The notes: generated from the letters alone by a model not told the origin. A DNA stretch of 57,134 bases from Ruminococcus flavefaciens (GCA_004554385.1 SFMO01000203.1:1-57134); one strand, 5' to 3'. Positions 1 to 7,918 are shown, counted from the stretch's first letter. Numbers and translations are program-made.

Positions 1-6
1 ATATGA

Positions 7-813
7 GTGGGCCTGTCTGACGTTTTCTCGGGCAGGCTTCCGCTCAAGTGCGGTTTTACTCCGGCAGAGTGCGGTTCTAAGTCCGGCAAGGTGCGGTCGA
101 AAGTCCGTGTCAGTGCGGTTCTGGCGCCGGCATACACAATTACGTTTACAAATGAAGAAGGCGAACAGGAGGATGAGGAGCTTGTATATAATCGTCAGGA
201 TTTCTGGACCACAAGTTCCAATAAGCAGCTCAACTTTGTACAGCATATTAATACTATACTGAAATCTACGGGTAAGGCTGCTGTGGTTGTACCTGATAAT
301 GTGCTGTTTGAAGGCGGTGCAGGCGAAACTGTCCGCAGAAAACTGCTTGAAACCACTGACCTGCATACAATTCTGAGACTGCCGACAGGCATCTTCTATA
401 AACCGGGTGTTAAAGCTAACGTTATCTTTTTTGATAAGCGTCCGGCAAGTCCGGAGATGCAGACGAAAGAAGTGTGGATATATGATTTCCGAACCAATAT
501 CCACTTTACATTAAAGCAGCATCCGATGACAGAGGCAGATCTTGAAGACTTCATTAAATGCTATAATCCAGAGAATCGCTATGAGCGTTCAGAAACTTGG
601 AGTGAAACTAATCCGGAAGGACGTTTTCGTAAATATAGTGTTGATGAGATAACGAAACGTGATAAGTTGAGCTTGGATATTTTCTGGATAAAGGACAAGT
701 CTCTTGCTGATCTTGATAATCTTCCTCCTGCTGACGAGCTTGCGGATGATATTATTGAAAACCTTCAAGGAGCTCTTGATAGTTTTAAAGATTTGAAGGC
801 TCAATTGAATTAA
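7..813 (+). pseudogene. hsdM: Type I restriction-modification methylase (HsdM), 3' remnant
   Basis: From about residue 43 (base 133) the open frame matches the C-terminal part of HsdM-type N6-adenine methylases: FWTTSSNKQLNFVQH, then the strand-turn region GKAAVVVPDNVLFEGGAGE, TILRLPTGIF and VKANVIFF, ending in a helical tail. Family members carry the catalytic NPPF motif and the SAM site upstream of this point, and neither is present. Instead the frame runs into the GC-rich repeat block at 47-132, so residues 1-42 look spurious. No hsdS or hsdR follows. I read this as a dead fragment of a type I system; the missing 5' part would lie outside the window or be lost. Confidence 0.75.
47..132. 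repeat. Four degenerate ~22-bp GC-rich direct repeats
   Basis: The core GTGCGGT recurs near 48, 69, 91 and 113, that is every 21-22 bp. Most copies are followed about 8 bases later by a CCGG-type segment. The repeat block ends abruptly at about 132, where recognisable methylase coding sequence begins, and its GC content is far above that of the DNA that follows. I do not recognise the repeat. It may be the end of an inserted sequence or a recombination patch. Confidence 0.5.
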
Positions 814-907
814 ACGTTATTCGTATTTCATTATATACAATAACCCTAGATATACTTGAAGTAAAATCATTCCTGACGAATTGTATGATGTAAAATACAA
901 GATTTAG

Positions 908-1066
908 GGTTGGCTTAGTAAAGGGTTTCATGAACTATCGGAGCAAGATTCAAAAGAATTGTTTCCATATCTAAAATATGCTATTGAGCTTGTTCTTGAC
1001 GAAAAGTTAGCTCAGAAGGAAAAAGAAGCAAAACTGGAAGCGCTACATAAAAAGTTAAGTCACTAA
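908..1066 (+). pseudogene. Decayed reading frame without start codon
   Basis: Between a TAG at 905 and a TAA at 1064 there is an open frame with protein-like composition, a charged helical tail (LFPYLKYAIELVLDEKLAQK, then a Lys/Glu-rich stretch ending in HKKLSH). There is no ATG, GTG or TTG at its beginning and no ribosome binding site. It resembles the C-terminal end of a helical protein whose 5' part is gone. I do not recognise the family. It sits in the decayed DNA between the methylase remnant and the PIN-like gene. Confidence 0.35.
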
Positions 1067-1085
1067 GCTATGAGGCTTTCATAAA

Positions 1086-1172
1086 ATGACGATGCCTAAG
1101 TATCTTAAATCGTCCAAGGAACCTTTTGTTGATAGAATCAAGTGGTTCTGGAGCAAAAAATATCATGATTAA
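1086..1172 (+). CDS. 28-aa basic/aromatic small ORF, possible remnant
   Basis: An ATG at 1086 opens 28 codons ending KYHD, rich in Lys, Trp and Phe (FVDRIKWFWSKKYHD). There is no good ribosome binding site upstream. It could be the tail of another broken gene, like the fragment just before it, or a small peptide. Coding status is uncertain. Confidence 0.2.
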   Translation: MTMPKYLKSSKEPFVDRIKWFWSKKYHD

Positions 1173-1219
1173 ATGTTATAAATTGCATAAAAGGAAGAAT
1201 ACAAAAAAGGGGTGCGATA

Positions 1220-3181
1220 ATGGAAAACATCAAGAAACTGTACATTGCGTATAAAGCTGGCTATTTAGGAGATAATATTCTAAATACATATTTTTCTTTT
1301 TTGGCTAATATGATATCTGAGGAGCATTTATCGACAATTGAGGATACTGTTATTGCAAAAAAATTCATGGAGCGTTACTCAATTGAGCTTCCTATACCGT
1401 TTTTGAGGCAAGTTTTGGGGGTTGGAGTGAGCAATAATTGTTTTATTGAGGATTGTGGAAAATACAATGTTGTTGTCGAAGAACTTGACAAGTTTCATTT
1501 TAGTGATACAGACTTCAATGAAAAATGGAATGATTTAATTGAGAACTTTAATCGTTACTGTAAAGAAATTAACATAGATGAACCTTTAAATGTTGAAGAC
1601 TTCATATTATCTGAACTAGATAAAACAGACGATAAGATATTGTCTGGTGAAAAGGTTGAATATAACCTCGATAATGCTGATACAAATAATGGAATAATAC
1701 CAATTGAGTATGCATGGTACAGCTTTATAAGAATTCAAGGGCAAGAGAATACGGAATTGTTTTCTTTTATTTCCGCACTGTCAGCAAGTAATATAACCAG
1801 GCAGGCGTTGTTTTATTTTGGAGATAAAAAAGCTGATTATTCTGGCTTGAATGTTTATCTTGATTCTCCAATCGTTTTTGCGCTCCTTGGTATGGATGAA
1901 GAATACAGAATAAAATCATATTGTAAGCTTGTTGAAGATCTTTTGAAAGCAAACTGTAACGTTCATGTATTAGACCATGTTTTTCAAGAGATTGATGGAA
2001 TAATCACAAGGGCTGCAAGCTGGGCAACAAATACTCAATATGATTTAAGAAAAGCTAATAGAGCAGCTCGTTTTTTTCATGATTCAAGAATGAGTGATAG
2101 TGATATATCTGAATTTTGCGATAATATTGAAACCAAACTAAATGAGTTAGGAATAACAATAGTACAAACTGATTATGATATATTTCAAAATAATTTTCAA
2201 GAAGATGAAGCTCAACTATTAGAAATGGTAAAGGAAAAATACCTTGAGAATGGCTTTGAGCTATTACGTGAAAAAGAAGAAAGCATTAGAGTTGATGTGC
2301 GTTCAATCATTATGATTTATAGACAACGTCAAGGTCAAACAGCTACTCGATTACAAAATGCAAAGCATATAATGCTGACTACAAATAACGCAATTGCAAA
2401 TGTTAGTAAAAAATATGAGAGTAATAGGAGTATTCAAGCGGGACATATACCCGCTTGCGTTTCAGCAGATTTATTTGGTGCTATCTTATGGCTAGACAGC
2501 CCAATGCAGTTGATAGAGTATCAAAAACATAAACTACTAGCAGATTGTTATGCGTTTTTGAAACCTGATAAAGTTCTTTTGGATAGGTATATTCAATCCT
2601 TAGATGAAGCAAGAAATACTGATGCAATTGATGAAAAAAAGTATCTGTTCTTGCGTACGCATCCTGTAGTACTTGATTCCTTAATGAATATTACACGAGG
2701 TGATTACGCTCGCTTTAATTCAAATACCTATCTTGAAGTATATGATGATATACAAGCCAAATCACAAAAGCTTTTTAGAGAAGAAAAAGCAGCACATGAG
2801 CAGACCCAAAAACAATTAGAAAAACTTGAAGAATTATCTACTAATGAAAAGCACGAGAAAGAACAAGAAATCACTTTGCTTAAAGAACGCATTTCTTCAT
2901 TAGAAAAGCATGAAGAATTGCGAAAAAAAGAAGAGCTTGATAAAAAAGTTAATATTTGGGGTTGGTTTTTTTCTATACTCATTGTGGGAGTTCCCTATTT
3001 TATTTCAATAGTTATTATCGAATTAATAAAAACATTGTTTTCTAATATCACATTAAAATCGGCAATTGGAATCGGAGGCGCTTTATTATTTACGATAATA
3101 GCAGGTATTGCTTGGAGTAAAAGTAAGGAATGTATTTTCAACAAGGTTAGAATACATTTTGAGAATAAGATGCAGCATTAG
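1220..3181 (+). CDS. PIN-like nuclease / coiled-coil / two-TM membrane protein
   Basis: Unnamed 653-aa protein. Around residues 210-262 a strand NVYLDSPIV is followed by a helix and HVLDHVFQEID. Further on come RVDVRSI (356-362) and MLTTNNA (385-391). The order Asp215 ... Glu257 ... Asp359 ... TTNN is what a PIN-type RNase fold would show, which is an inference from motif spacing. Residues about 508-576 form a charged coiled coil. Two hydrophobic segments, about 579-601 and 613-631, should anchor the protein in the membrane with a short basic tail. A GGGG stretch lies 9-12 bases before the ATG. Codon use is much more AT-rich than in the flanking genes. Standing alone beside a broken type I restriction gene in an island, it may be an antiphage or toxin-type effector. 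No partner gene is visible. Confidence 0.6.
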   Translation: MENIKKLYIAYKAGYLGDNILNTYFSFLANMISEEHLSTIEDTVIAKKFMERYSIELPIPFLRQVLGVGVSNNCFIEDCGKYNVVVEELDKFHFSDTDFNEKWNDLIENFNRYCKEINIDEPLNVEDFILSELDKTDDKILSGEKVEYNLDNADTNNGIIPIEYAWYSFIRIQGQENTELFSFISALSASNITRQALFYFGDKKADYSGLNVYLDSPIVFALLGMDEEYRIKSYCKLVEDLLKANCNVHVLDHVFQEIDGIITRAASWATNTQYDLRKANRAARFFHDSRMSDSDISEFCDNIETKLNELGITIVQTDYDIFQNNFQEDEAQLLEMVKEKYLENGFELLREKEESIRVDVRSIIMIYRQRQGQTATRLQNAKHIMLTTNNAIANVSKKYESNRSIQAGHIPACVSADLFGAILWLDSPMQLIEYQKHKLLADCYAFLKPDKVLLDRYIQSLDEARNTDAIDEKKYLFLRTHPVVLDSLMNITRGDYARFNSNTYLEVYDDIQAKSQKLFREEKAAHEQTQKQLEKLEELSTNEKHEKEQEITLLKERISSLEKHEELRKKEELDKKVNIWGWFFSILIVGVPYFISIVIIELIKTLFSNITLKSAIGIGGALLFTIIAGIAWSKSKECIFNKVRIHFENKMQH

Positions 3182-3225
3182 ATACTTTTCATTTATATAA
3201 ACATAGAAGCATTTTGATAATATCT

Positions 3226-4080
3226 TTATAGTTTTCGAAATATATAACGATTATTTAATCTCACCCTACACACCCCAAAGCTCTGCTTGTCACGTTCAAG
3301 CAGCGTATCAGGGAACAAATTGAGCCACTTGTGACTGAAAGAAGTATTCCCGAAGTAAGCGTCAAAGTTTGAAACAGGCAGGATAACATAGTCTGAATCG
3401 TCGGGTTTGTTGGCGATGCAGTAAGCGATAACAGTTTCCGCCGCTTCATAAGGCAGACCGTCGGGCAGCAGTCCCTTTATACGCTCCTTTTCATCATCAG
3501 AGAAGGCAAAAGTCTTATCTGCCAGCGGTCCGAGCTCCAGAGCGTCCGCAAGCACATCATCAAACCGCAGCACCCATGCCCCTTTGGTCTCGGGCGAGTA
3601 AAGCGACACCTGATACTGCTTCACCTTATCTCTCCATGCAGCATCAAATTTTGTTTTCAGCGGCTCAGCATTGGAGAGAGTAGCCTTGCTCATGTTTTCG
3701 CTGTTCTTGGTGATGAACTTTTCGACCTTGTGGACGTGCCTGTAAAACCAGCCTTTTCCCGTCTTATCCACCAATTCGGGAAACTCCTCATGCAGATCAC
3801 TGAAATCAGTTCTGAACTGCCACTCCTCCTTCGGAGCGGCAGTTTTTTTGTCGGGGATACTGCACCACGCACAGAGAGCTCTCCGTGCATAGTCCACATC
3901 GGGAGCACCATTTCTGAACATATATCCCCGAGCGATAATAGTCAGCACACGGCTCAGACCTGTGAACTCCTTCATCATCTCAAAGCTGAATCGTCCGAGG
4001 AAGGAGAGATCACGCTTTCCGCTGCACTTGTAAACAGGCTTGTCCGTGTAAGCCTTGAATTCTTCAATTTCGTTCAGCAT
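3226..4080 (-). CDS. Unknown 284-aa partner of RNA-polymerase-like protein
   Basis: Second gene of a two-gene operon. Its ATG shares a base with the stop of the upstream polymerase-like gene (TAATG), which predicts translational coupling and probably co-function. The protein is soluble, without signal peptide or membrane segments, and mixed alpha/beta, with clusters such as EEWQFRTDFSDLHEEFPEL and a C-terminal basic end RLNNRYIFRKL. I do not recognise a catalytic motif. It could be a polymerase subunit, a template-binding factor or an effector. No terminator-like hairpin follows directly, and the gene runs towards the AT-rich gene at 1220-3181, convergently. Confidence 0.6.
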   Translation of the reverse strand: MLNEIEEFKAYTDKPVYKCSGKRDLSFLGRFSFEMMKEFTGLSRVLTIIARGYMFRNGAPDVDYARRALCAWCSIPDKKTAAPKEEWQFRTDFSDLHEEFPELVDKTGKGWFYRHVHKVEKFITKNSENMSKATLSNAEPLKTKFDAAWRDKVKQYQVSLYSPETKGAWVLRFDDVLADALELGPLADKTFAFSDDEKERIKGLLPDGLPYEAAETVIAYCIANKPDDSDYVILPVSNFDAYFGNTSFSHKWLNLFPDTLLERDKQSFGVCRVRLNNRYIFRKL

Positions 4081-6044
4081 TATTTGTCCCTCCTGACGTG
4101 CTTTTCGATCCTGTCCGGCAGCAGATCGAAGAGCACTTTTCTTTTGCCCAGAGCCACTATGTACCTGACTGCTTCATCAGGCTTCATTACGGCTTCAATC
4201 AGCTTTCGGCACTCGCCAGCAACTGCGTCACGGTAATACACATTCACGGTTTTATTGAGATACGCCTCCATAAGCTGTCGGAAATCGACAGAGTCTCCGT
4301 CACGGATAAGCCGTTTCCTGTCCGTGAGGTTGTTTTCATCGTCAATGTCAGCTATGAGATCAATGAGAACACGGTATCCTCCGAAACGGAAATCACTGAA
4401 AAGCGGATAGTACCGTTCAAGCTCGGGTATCCATTCAGCTAACAGATCATCACGCTGTTCCTTGGGCGTCAAGTGCCAACTCTTAGCCTGTAATTCCTGC
4501 CTGATAGCAGTTATCCTCTCTGGAGGTGTGCCCTGAAACAGTGTATACAGCATATCTGCGTCGTATTCACTATCCTGACCACGGCTGTACAGTATGCGCT
4601 GAATGTCGTTCCTGCGGTGCCTGTCCTTGACTGGCTGACCGCAAGCTCTGATGCGTGACAGACAGCGTTCATAGTCAGTAATAAGAGCAGACAGCGTTTC
4701 AAGTTTATCGCTGTTCAGCTTATCCTTCCAGTTTTCATCAGCCGCAAATGTGAAAAGTTCGCAGTCATCGGCAGGTTTGTCAACGACAGTCTTCGTGTTC
4801 TTTCCGAGCATATATGCAAGGTACGGCAGACGCTCCACATTGGAGTCCACCTTTTCCCAGTCCGTATCGGAGAAGAACTTCTCAAACTGCTCTTCGAAGG
4901 TCGGCTCGTACCACGCGCGGCGTCCCTCACTCTTTTCAAGCAGGCTTTTGTATTTCAGGAACTTGCTCTTGGCGACAGTTCTAGTGCCGAGATATTCCGT
5001 AAGATCAGGCTTCACACCGCTCTTTGCTGAGTCTATCTCCAGTCCTGTGAGGATAGCAAGTGTCTCAGTTTCCTCACGACACTTGTCACGAAGCTCGTCT
5101 GCGGAGTTCTCATTGTATGCGATAATACTTCTGTTCAGTGCCGCATTGGAGATCTGTCCAACTCGGGAAGAAAAGGTGCTCTTGACCGTTTCAAAACGAT
5201 CCTTCCAGTCATCAGCGTTATGAATAACAGGTTCAGCGCTTGGTATCTTCAGCAGCGGGGTATCCGCCTTAGAATTGCGCCTGACGCAGCGGTTGACGAT
5301 AGGATCGGAGATAGTTTTTATCATATCGCCGTCGAAGTCCGCACCGCCGAGACGCTCAGCAGTCAGCGAGTCCCAGTTCACCATAACAACGTCAGTGAGG
5401 TGACTGAGATAATACTTCCGCATATTCTCAACATCGGGATAGACCTGTAACTGCACCTCTTCGTTTCGGGAGATGTGCGGATTACGCAGGAGCGTACACT
5501 CCTCGCTGTGAGAATACGCCATTGACGGAGCATAGAAAGCGTTCTTCTCAAAATCACTCTGCACCGCACCATTGTAGAAGTTGCGCTGACTTGTGTTTCG
5601 CTTTGCCTTTTTTGGTATAAAATCTTTAAGGAAGTCGTGAATGTCTATCTGATGAAGCATACCCTTGATGTACGGCAGACGTATCTGAAACGAGGTATGC
5701 TCGCCGCCTAACTTTTTATTGATGATTTTTGCGAACTCCTTGGAGATAACTCCTTCGCCGTCATAACCGAGAATATCAACACTCTCCCTGCGCTCAACAC
5801 GATGATACTTTCGCACAGGTGCGTCGCTGCCGTCGTCCTCAACAGTGATAACATCTGTGTCGTGAACGGTGTGTTTTTGATTATCCACAACGATAACTCT
5901 GTGGGGCTTGTCGAGGTTTATTCCGCCAACTCGGATACCTCCCGAGAGCATAAGCAAAATACAGAAAGGAGAATATGGAATATGAATGTGCGACACACTT
6001 GAGAAAAGACTGTCGGCTGACGACAAGAAACTGCTCAACGACAT
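4080..6044 (-). CDS. RdRP/YonO-like two-barrel RNA polymerase, possibly 5'-truncated
   Basis: The motif series is that of eukaryotic silencing RNA polymerases (QDE-1/RDR) and their phage and bacterial relatives such as YonO. GYDGEGVIS (93-101) corresponds to the DGxGxIS motif. FQIRLPYIKGML (119-130) corresponds to QxR..GxKG of the first double-psi barrel, with Lys127. RNPHISRNEEV (187-197) corresponds to RNPxxHPGD. GADFDGDMI (234-242) is the metal-binding DxDGD of the second barrel. GLEIDSAKSGVKP (334-346) corresponds to D..K(S/T)G. So both barrels and the three catalytic Asp (236, 238, 240) are present. No good ribosome binding site precedes the ATG at 6044 or the one at 5951, and the first ~60 codons oppose a plausible small gene at 5986-6165. 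Family members are usually longer (YonO about 900 aa), so an N-terminal part may be lost. Template (DNA or RNA) cannot be told from sequence. Confidence 0.72.
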   Translation of the reverse strand: MSLSSFLSSADSLFSSVSHIHIPYSPFCILLMLSGGIRVGGINLDKPHRVIVVDNQKHTVHDTDVITVEDDGSDAPVRKYHRVERRESVDILGYDGEGVISKEFAKIINKKLGGEHTSFQIRLPYIKGMLHQIDIHDFLKDFIPKKAKRNTSQRNFYNGAVQSDFEKNAFYAPSMAYSHSEECTLLRNPHISRNEEVQLQVYPDVENMRKYYLSHLTDVVMVNWDSLTAERLGGADFDGDMIKTISDPIVNRCVRRNSKADTPLLKIPSAEPVIHNADDWKDRFETVKSTFSSRVGQISNAALNRSIIAYNENSADELRDKCREETETLAILTGLEIDSAKSGVKPDLTEYLGTRTVAKSKFLKYKSLLEKSEGRRAWYEPTFEEQFEKFFSDTDWEKVDSNVERLPYLAYMLGKNTKTVVDKPADDCELFTFAADENWKDKLNSDKLETLSALITDYERCLSRIRACGQPVKDRHRRNDIQRILYSRGQDSEYDADMLYTLFQGTPPERITAIRQELQAKSWHLTPKEQRDDLLAEWIPELERYYPLFSDFRFGGYRVLIDLIADIDDENNLTDRKRLIRDGDSVDFRQLMEAYLNKTVNVYYRDAVAGECRKLIEAVMKPDEAVRYIVALGKRKVLFDLLPDRIEKHVRRDK

Positions 6045-6165
6045 AACGGATACACAAGGAATGCTGTCCGAAACAATGGCAGCGGAGAGCTACATACAGG
6101 GATTTCGTGACTGCGCCGAGCTGATAATTGATGTGATGTTCGGCAGGAGCGAGAACCTGAAATAA
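5986..6165 (+). CDS. 59-aa conserved-type small protein (DUF6809-like)
   Basis: An ATG at 5986 lies 14 bases after AAAGGAG and opens a 59-codon frame: MCDTLEKRLSADDKKLLND, then a second helix with SETMAAESYIQGFRDCAELI ending FGRSENLK. The two-helix pattern with Y-x-x-G-F-R-x-G/C-A-x-L recalls small helical proteins common in Firmicutes mobile elements (DUF6809 type, from memory). It is encoded opposite the very start of the polymerase-like gene and diverges from it, towards the excisionase and integrase. Overlap with the polymerase frame argues that the latter begins further in or is truncated. Confidence 0.5.
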   Translation: MCDTLEKRLSADDKKLLNDITDTQGMLSETMAAESYIQGFRDCAELIIDVMFGRSENLK

Positions 6166-6187
6166 CAACATAACAATCAAATGGAGA

Positions 6188-6210
6188 GGGTACGGTAAAA
6201 CACCGTACCC
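6188..6210. terminator. Hairpin 1 of a matched pair, 9-bp stem
   Basis: GGGTACGGT (6188-6196) pairs perfectly with ACCGTACCC (6202-6210) around a 5-base loop AAAAC. Only a short ATTTT follows, so termination on the + strand is possible but weak. It sits 22 bases after the stop of the 59-aa ORF. Confidence 0.5.
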
Positions 6211-6223
6211 ATTTTCGTACCAA

Positions 6224-6246
6224 GGGAGCGGTAAACCACCGCTCCC
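6224..6246. repeat. Hairpin 2 of a matched pair, 9-bp stem
   Basis: GGGAGCGGT (6224-6232) pairs perfectly with ACCGCTCCC (6238-6246) around AAACC. Stem length, loop length, loop composition and the CGGT...ACCG closing half match hairpin 1, while the outer base pairs differ. No T-run follows, so it is not a good terminator. It may be a protein-binding RNA or DNA site of the element. Confidence 0.5.
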
Positions 6247-6331
6247 TTCAAAAATATCTTAAAGGAGAAATGCAATATGAACAATGCAGTTCACACTGGA
6301 AACATAAGCGAAAGAATAACAGGAGGAACGA

Positions 6332-6547
6332 ATGAGATATACAGAAATGTTCAGAAACGAACCGGACGTGCTGACTGTCCCAGAGGCAGCAAAGCTGCTC
6401 CGCATTGGAAAGAATCAAGCTTACGAACTCGTGAAAAATGGAAGTCTCGGAGCGATAAGGCTGGGCAAGAAAATTATTATCCCTAAGCCGGCTCTTGTTG
6501 ACTTCTGCCGAAATGAGAGAAACTATTTGGTGCTTCTGCCGAAATGA
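6332..6547 (+). CDS. Excisionase-like helix-turn-helix protein
   Basis: 71-aa protein of the excisionase / MerR-like DNA-binding fold: LTVPEAAKLLRIGKNQAYEL is the helix-turn-helix and GAIRLGKKIIIPKPALVDF the wing. A clear AGGAGG lies 6 bases before the ATG. It stands directly upstream of the integrase, as xis genes do in Firmicutes elements, and probably directs excision together with it. An overlapping frame from 6277 also has a ribosome binding site, but its peptide is low-complexity and runs through this gene out of frame. Confidence 0.8.
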   Translation: MRYTEMFRNEPDVLTVPEAAKLLRIGKNQAYELVKNGSLGAIRLGKKIIIPKPALVDFCRNERNYLVLLPK

Positions 6548-6642
6548 GGTGAAAGGTATGGATTTTTCGGGAAAAGTGTGGTATTGTTGTCGTGACGAAA
6601 GTCACGATAAGGAACGATTTGGGAATTGAAAGGAGGATGCCA

Positions 6643-7830
6643 ATGAAAATAACCACAGGACATTTAGCTGAGAAAAGCGGCAAATGGTATGCCGTTATAA
6701 ACTTATACGATGCCGACGGTAAGCGTCACGAAAAGTGGCGCTCCCTCGGACTGGACGCAAAGAAAGGCACCAAGACCGAAGCCAACCACCGTCTGAACGA
6801 GGTACTGGAGCAGTACAATCTTGGTGACCAGTACCTGCACGAAGGTATGTCGAGAGCCGACAGAGAACGCAACCGCATAGCTGATATGCGAGTGGAGGAC
6901 TACCTTGCGGAGTGGCTGGAGTCCTACAAGGGCAACATCACGAAGTCCACATACACAAGCTACAAGCGGTACATGGACGTACACATGATACCATTCTTCA
7001 AGAAGATGAAGATAAAGGTCAAGGAGATAACCGGCGACGAGATAAATGAGTACTACGCTTACCTCAGAGCCAAAGGACTGAAAGGCACAAGCTGTCAGCG
7101 GCACCATTCACTCCTGCACCTTGCATTCAAATCTGCTATGAAGCGTCGTATCATTCCGACAAATCCCGTCGATCAGGCTGACCGCCCGAAGTCGGTGCAA
7201 TTCATCGGAAACTACTATAACGCTGAGGAGATAAAGCAGCTCATCGATTGCACAAAGGACGATCCGCTGCACATCGTAATCGTTATAGCTGCCTATTACG
7301 GACTCCGCCGCAGCGAGGTCATCGGACTTAAATGGTCGGCGGTGGACTTCGTAGGCAAGACCATAAGCATCAAGCACAAGGTATTGCAGGACGAGGACGG
7401 AGTTGCAGGCTACGATGTAATGAAAACGAAATCGTCGTACAGAACGCTTCCGCTGATACCTGTAGTTGAGCAGGCGCTCATTGCCGAGCGTGAGCATCAG
7501 GCTGAGATGAAGAAGGCATTCGGCAGAGGATACTGCAAGAAGTACGAGGACTATATATGTGTAGACGCTGTGGGAGAGCTGATACGTCCAAATTATGTAT
7601 CAGACCACTTTCCCATAGTGCTCCGCAGGAACGGTCTGCGGAAGATACGATTCCATGACCTGCGGCACAGTTGTGCCAGTCTGCTCCTTGCAAACGGAGT
7701 GCAGATGAAGCTGATACAGGAATGGCTTGGTCACAGCGACATAGGTACAACGAGCAACGTGTACAGCCATGTGGACAGCGAAAGCAAGAAGCTGAGTGCA
7801 GAGGCGATAGCTAAAGCGCTCTCAGAGTAA
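6643..7830 (+). CDS. int: Tyrosine recombinase (integrase) of the element
   Basis: Phage-type integrase of 395 aa from the ATG at 6643, chosen because AAAGGAGG ends 6 bases upstream (the frame is open from 6592). It has an N-terminal arm-binding domain (about 1-70), a SAM-like core-binding domain (about 82-175) and a catalytic domain. Catalytic residues with this start: Arg222 in GLRRSE, His338-x-x-Arg341 in FHDLRHS, His364 in WLGHSD and the nucleophile Tyr374 in NVYSHVD. The set is complete, so the enzyme should be active. Its gene ends 140 bp from tRNA-Ser, the expected att position, and cuts and rejoins DNA there for integration and excision. Confidence 0.93.
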   Translation: MKITTGHLAEKSGKWYAVINLYDADGKRHEKWRSLGLDAKKGTKTEANHRLNEVLEQYNLGDQYLHEGMSRADRERNRIADMRVEDYLAEWLESYKGNITKSTYTSYKRYMDVHMIPFFKKMKIKVKEITGDEINEYYAYLRAKGLKGTSCQRHHSLLHLAFKSAMKRRIIPTNPVDQADRPKSVQFIGNYYNAEEIKQLIDCTKDDPLHIVIVIAAYYGLRRSEVIGLKWSAVDFVGKTISIKHKVLQDEDGVAGYDVMKTKSSYRTLPLIPVVEQALIAEREHQAEMKKAFGRGYCKKYEDYICVDAVGELIRPNYVSDHFPIVLRRNGLRKIRFHDLRHSCASLLLANGVQMKLIQEWLGHSDIGTTSNVYSHVDSESKKLSAEAIAKALSE

Positions 7831-7838
7831 AATAAAAG

Positions 7839-7861
7839 CCTCCGGACGTTATGTCCGGAGG
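7839..7861. terminator. Terminator hairpin after integrase
   Basis: CCTCCGGAC and GTCCGGAGG form a perfect 9-bp stem with a 5-base loop, 8 bases after the int stop. On the - strand it is followed by CTTTTATTTT, so it may also stop leftward tRNA transcription. Confidence 0.65.
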
Positions 7862-7918
7862 TCTAACATAAACAGTATATTTGAAATTGTAATTAATATA
7901 ATGCGCGGAATGAAAATC

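Noticed and set aside
46..120. AAGTGCGGT-like 9-mers resembling the Haemophilus DNA uptake sequence
   Set aside because: Only one copy matches exactly and the host is clearly a Firmicute; the similarity is coincidental.
1..135. Group II intron 3' end inserted in hsdM
   Set aside because: I could not find a domain V stem with its conserved AGC/GNRA features before the junction.
3730..4236. 168-aa + strand open frame
   Set aside because: Antisense of the coupled operon genes; no ribosome binding site and atypical composition.
4750..5223. 157-aa + strand open frame opposite the polymerase gene
   Set aside because: Antisense shadow of the polymerase-like frame, rich in Ser/Arg, with no start signals.
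6277..6486. 69-aa open frame with its own AAAGGAG overlapping the excisionase gene
   Set aside because: The peptide is low-complexity and runs out of frame through the clearly conserved helix-turn-helix gene at 6332-6547; at most a short leader peptide is translated.
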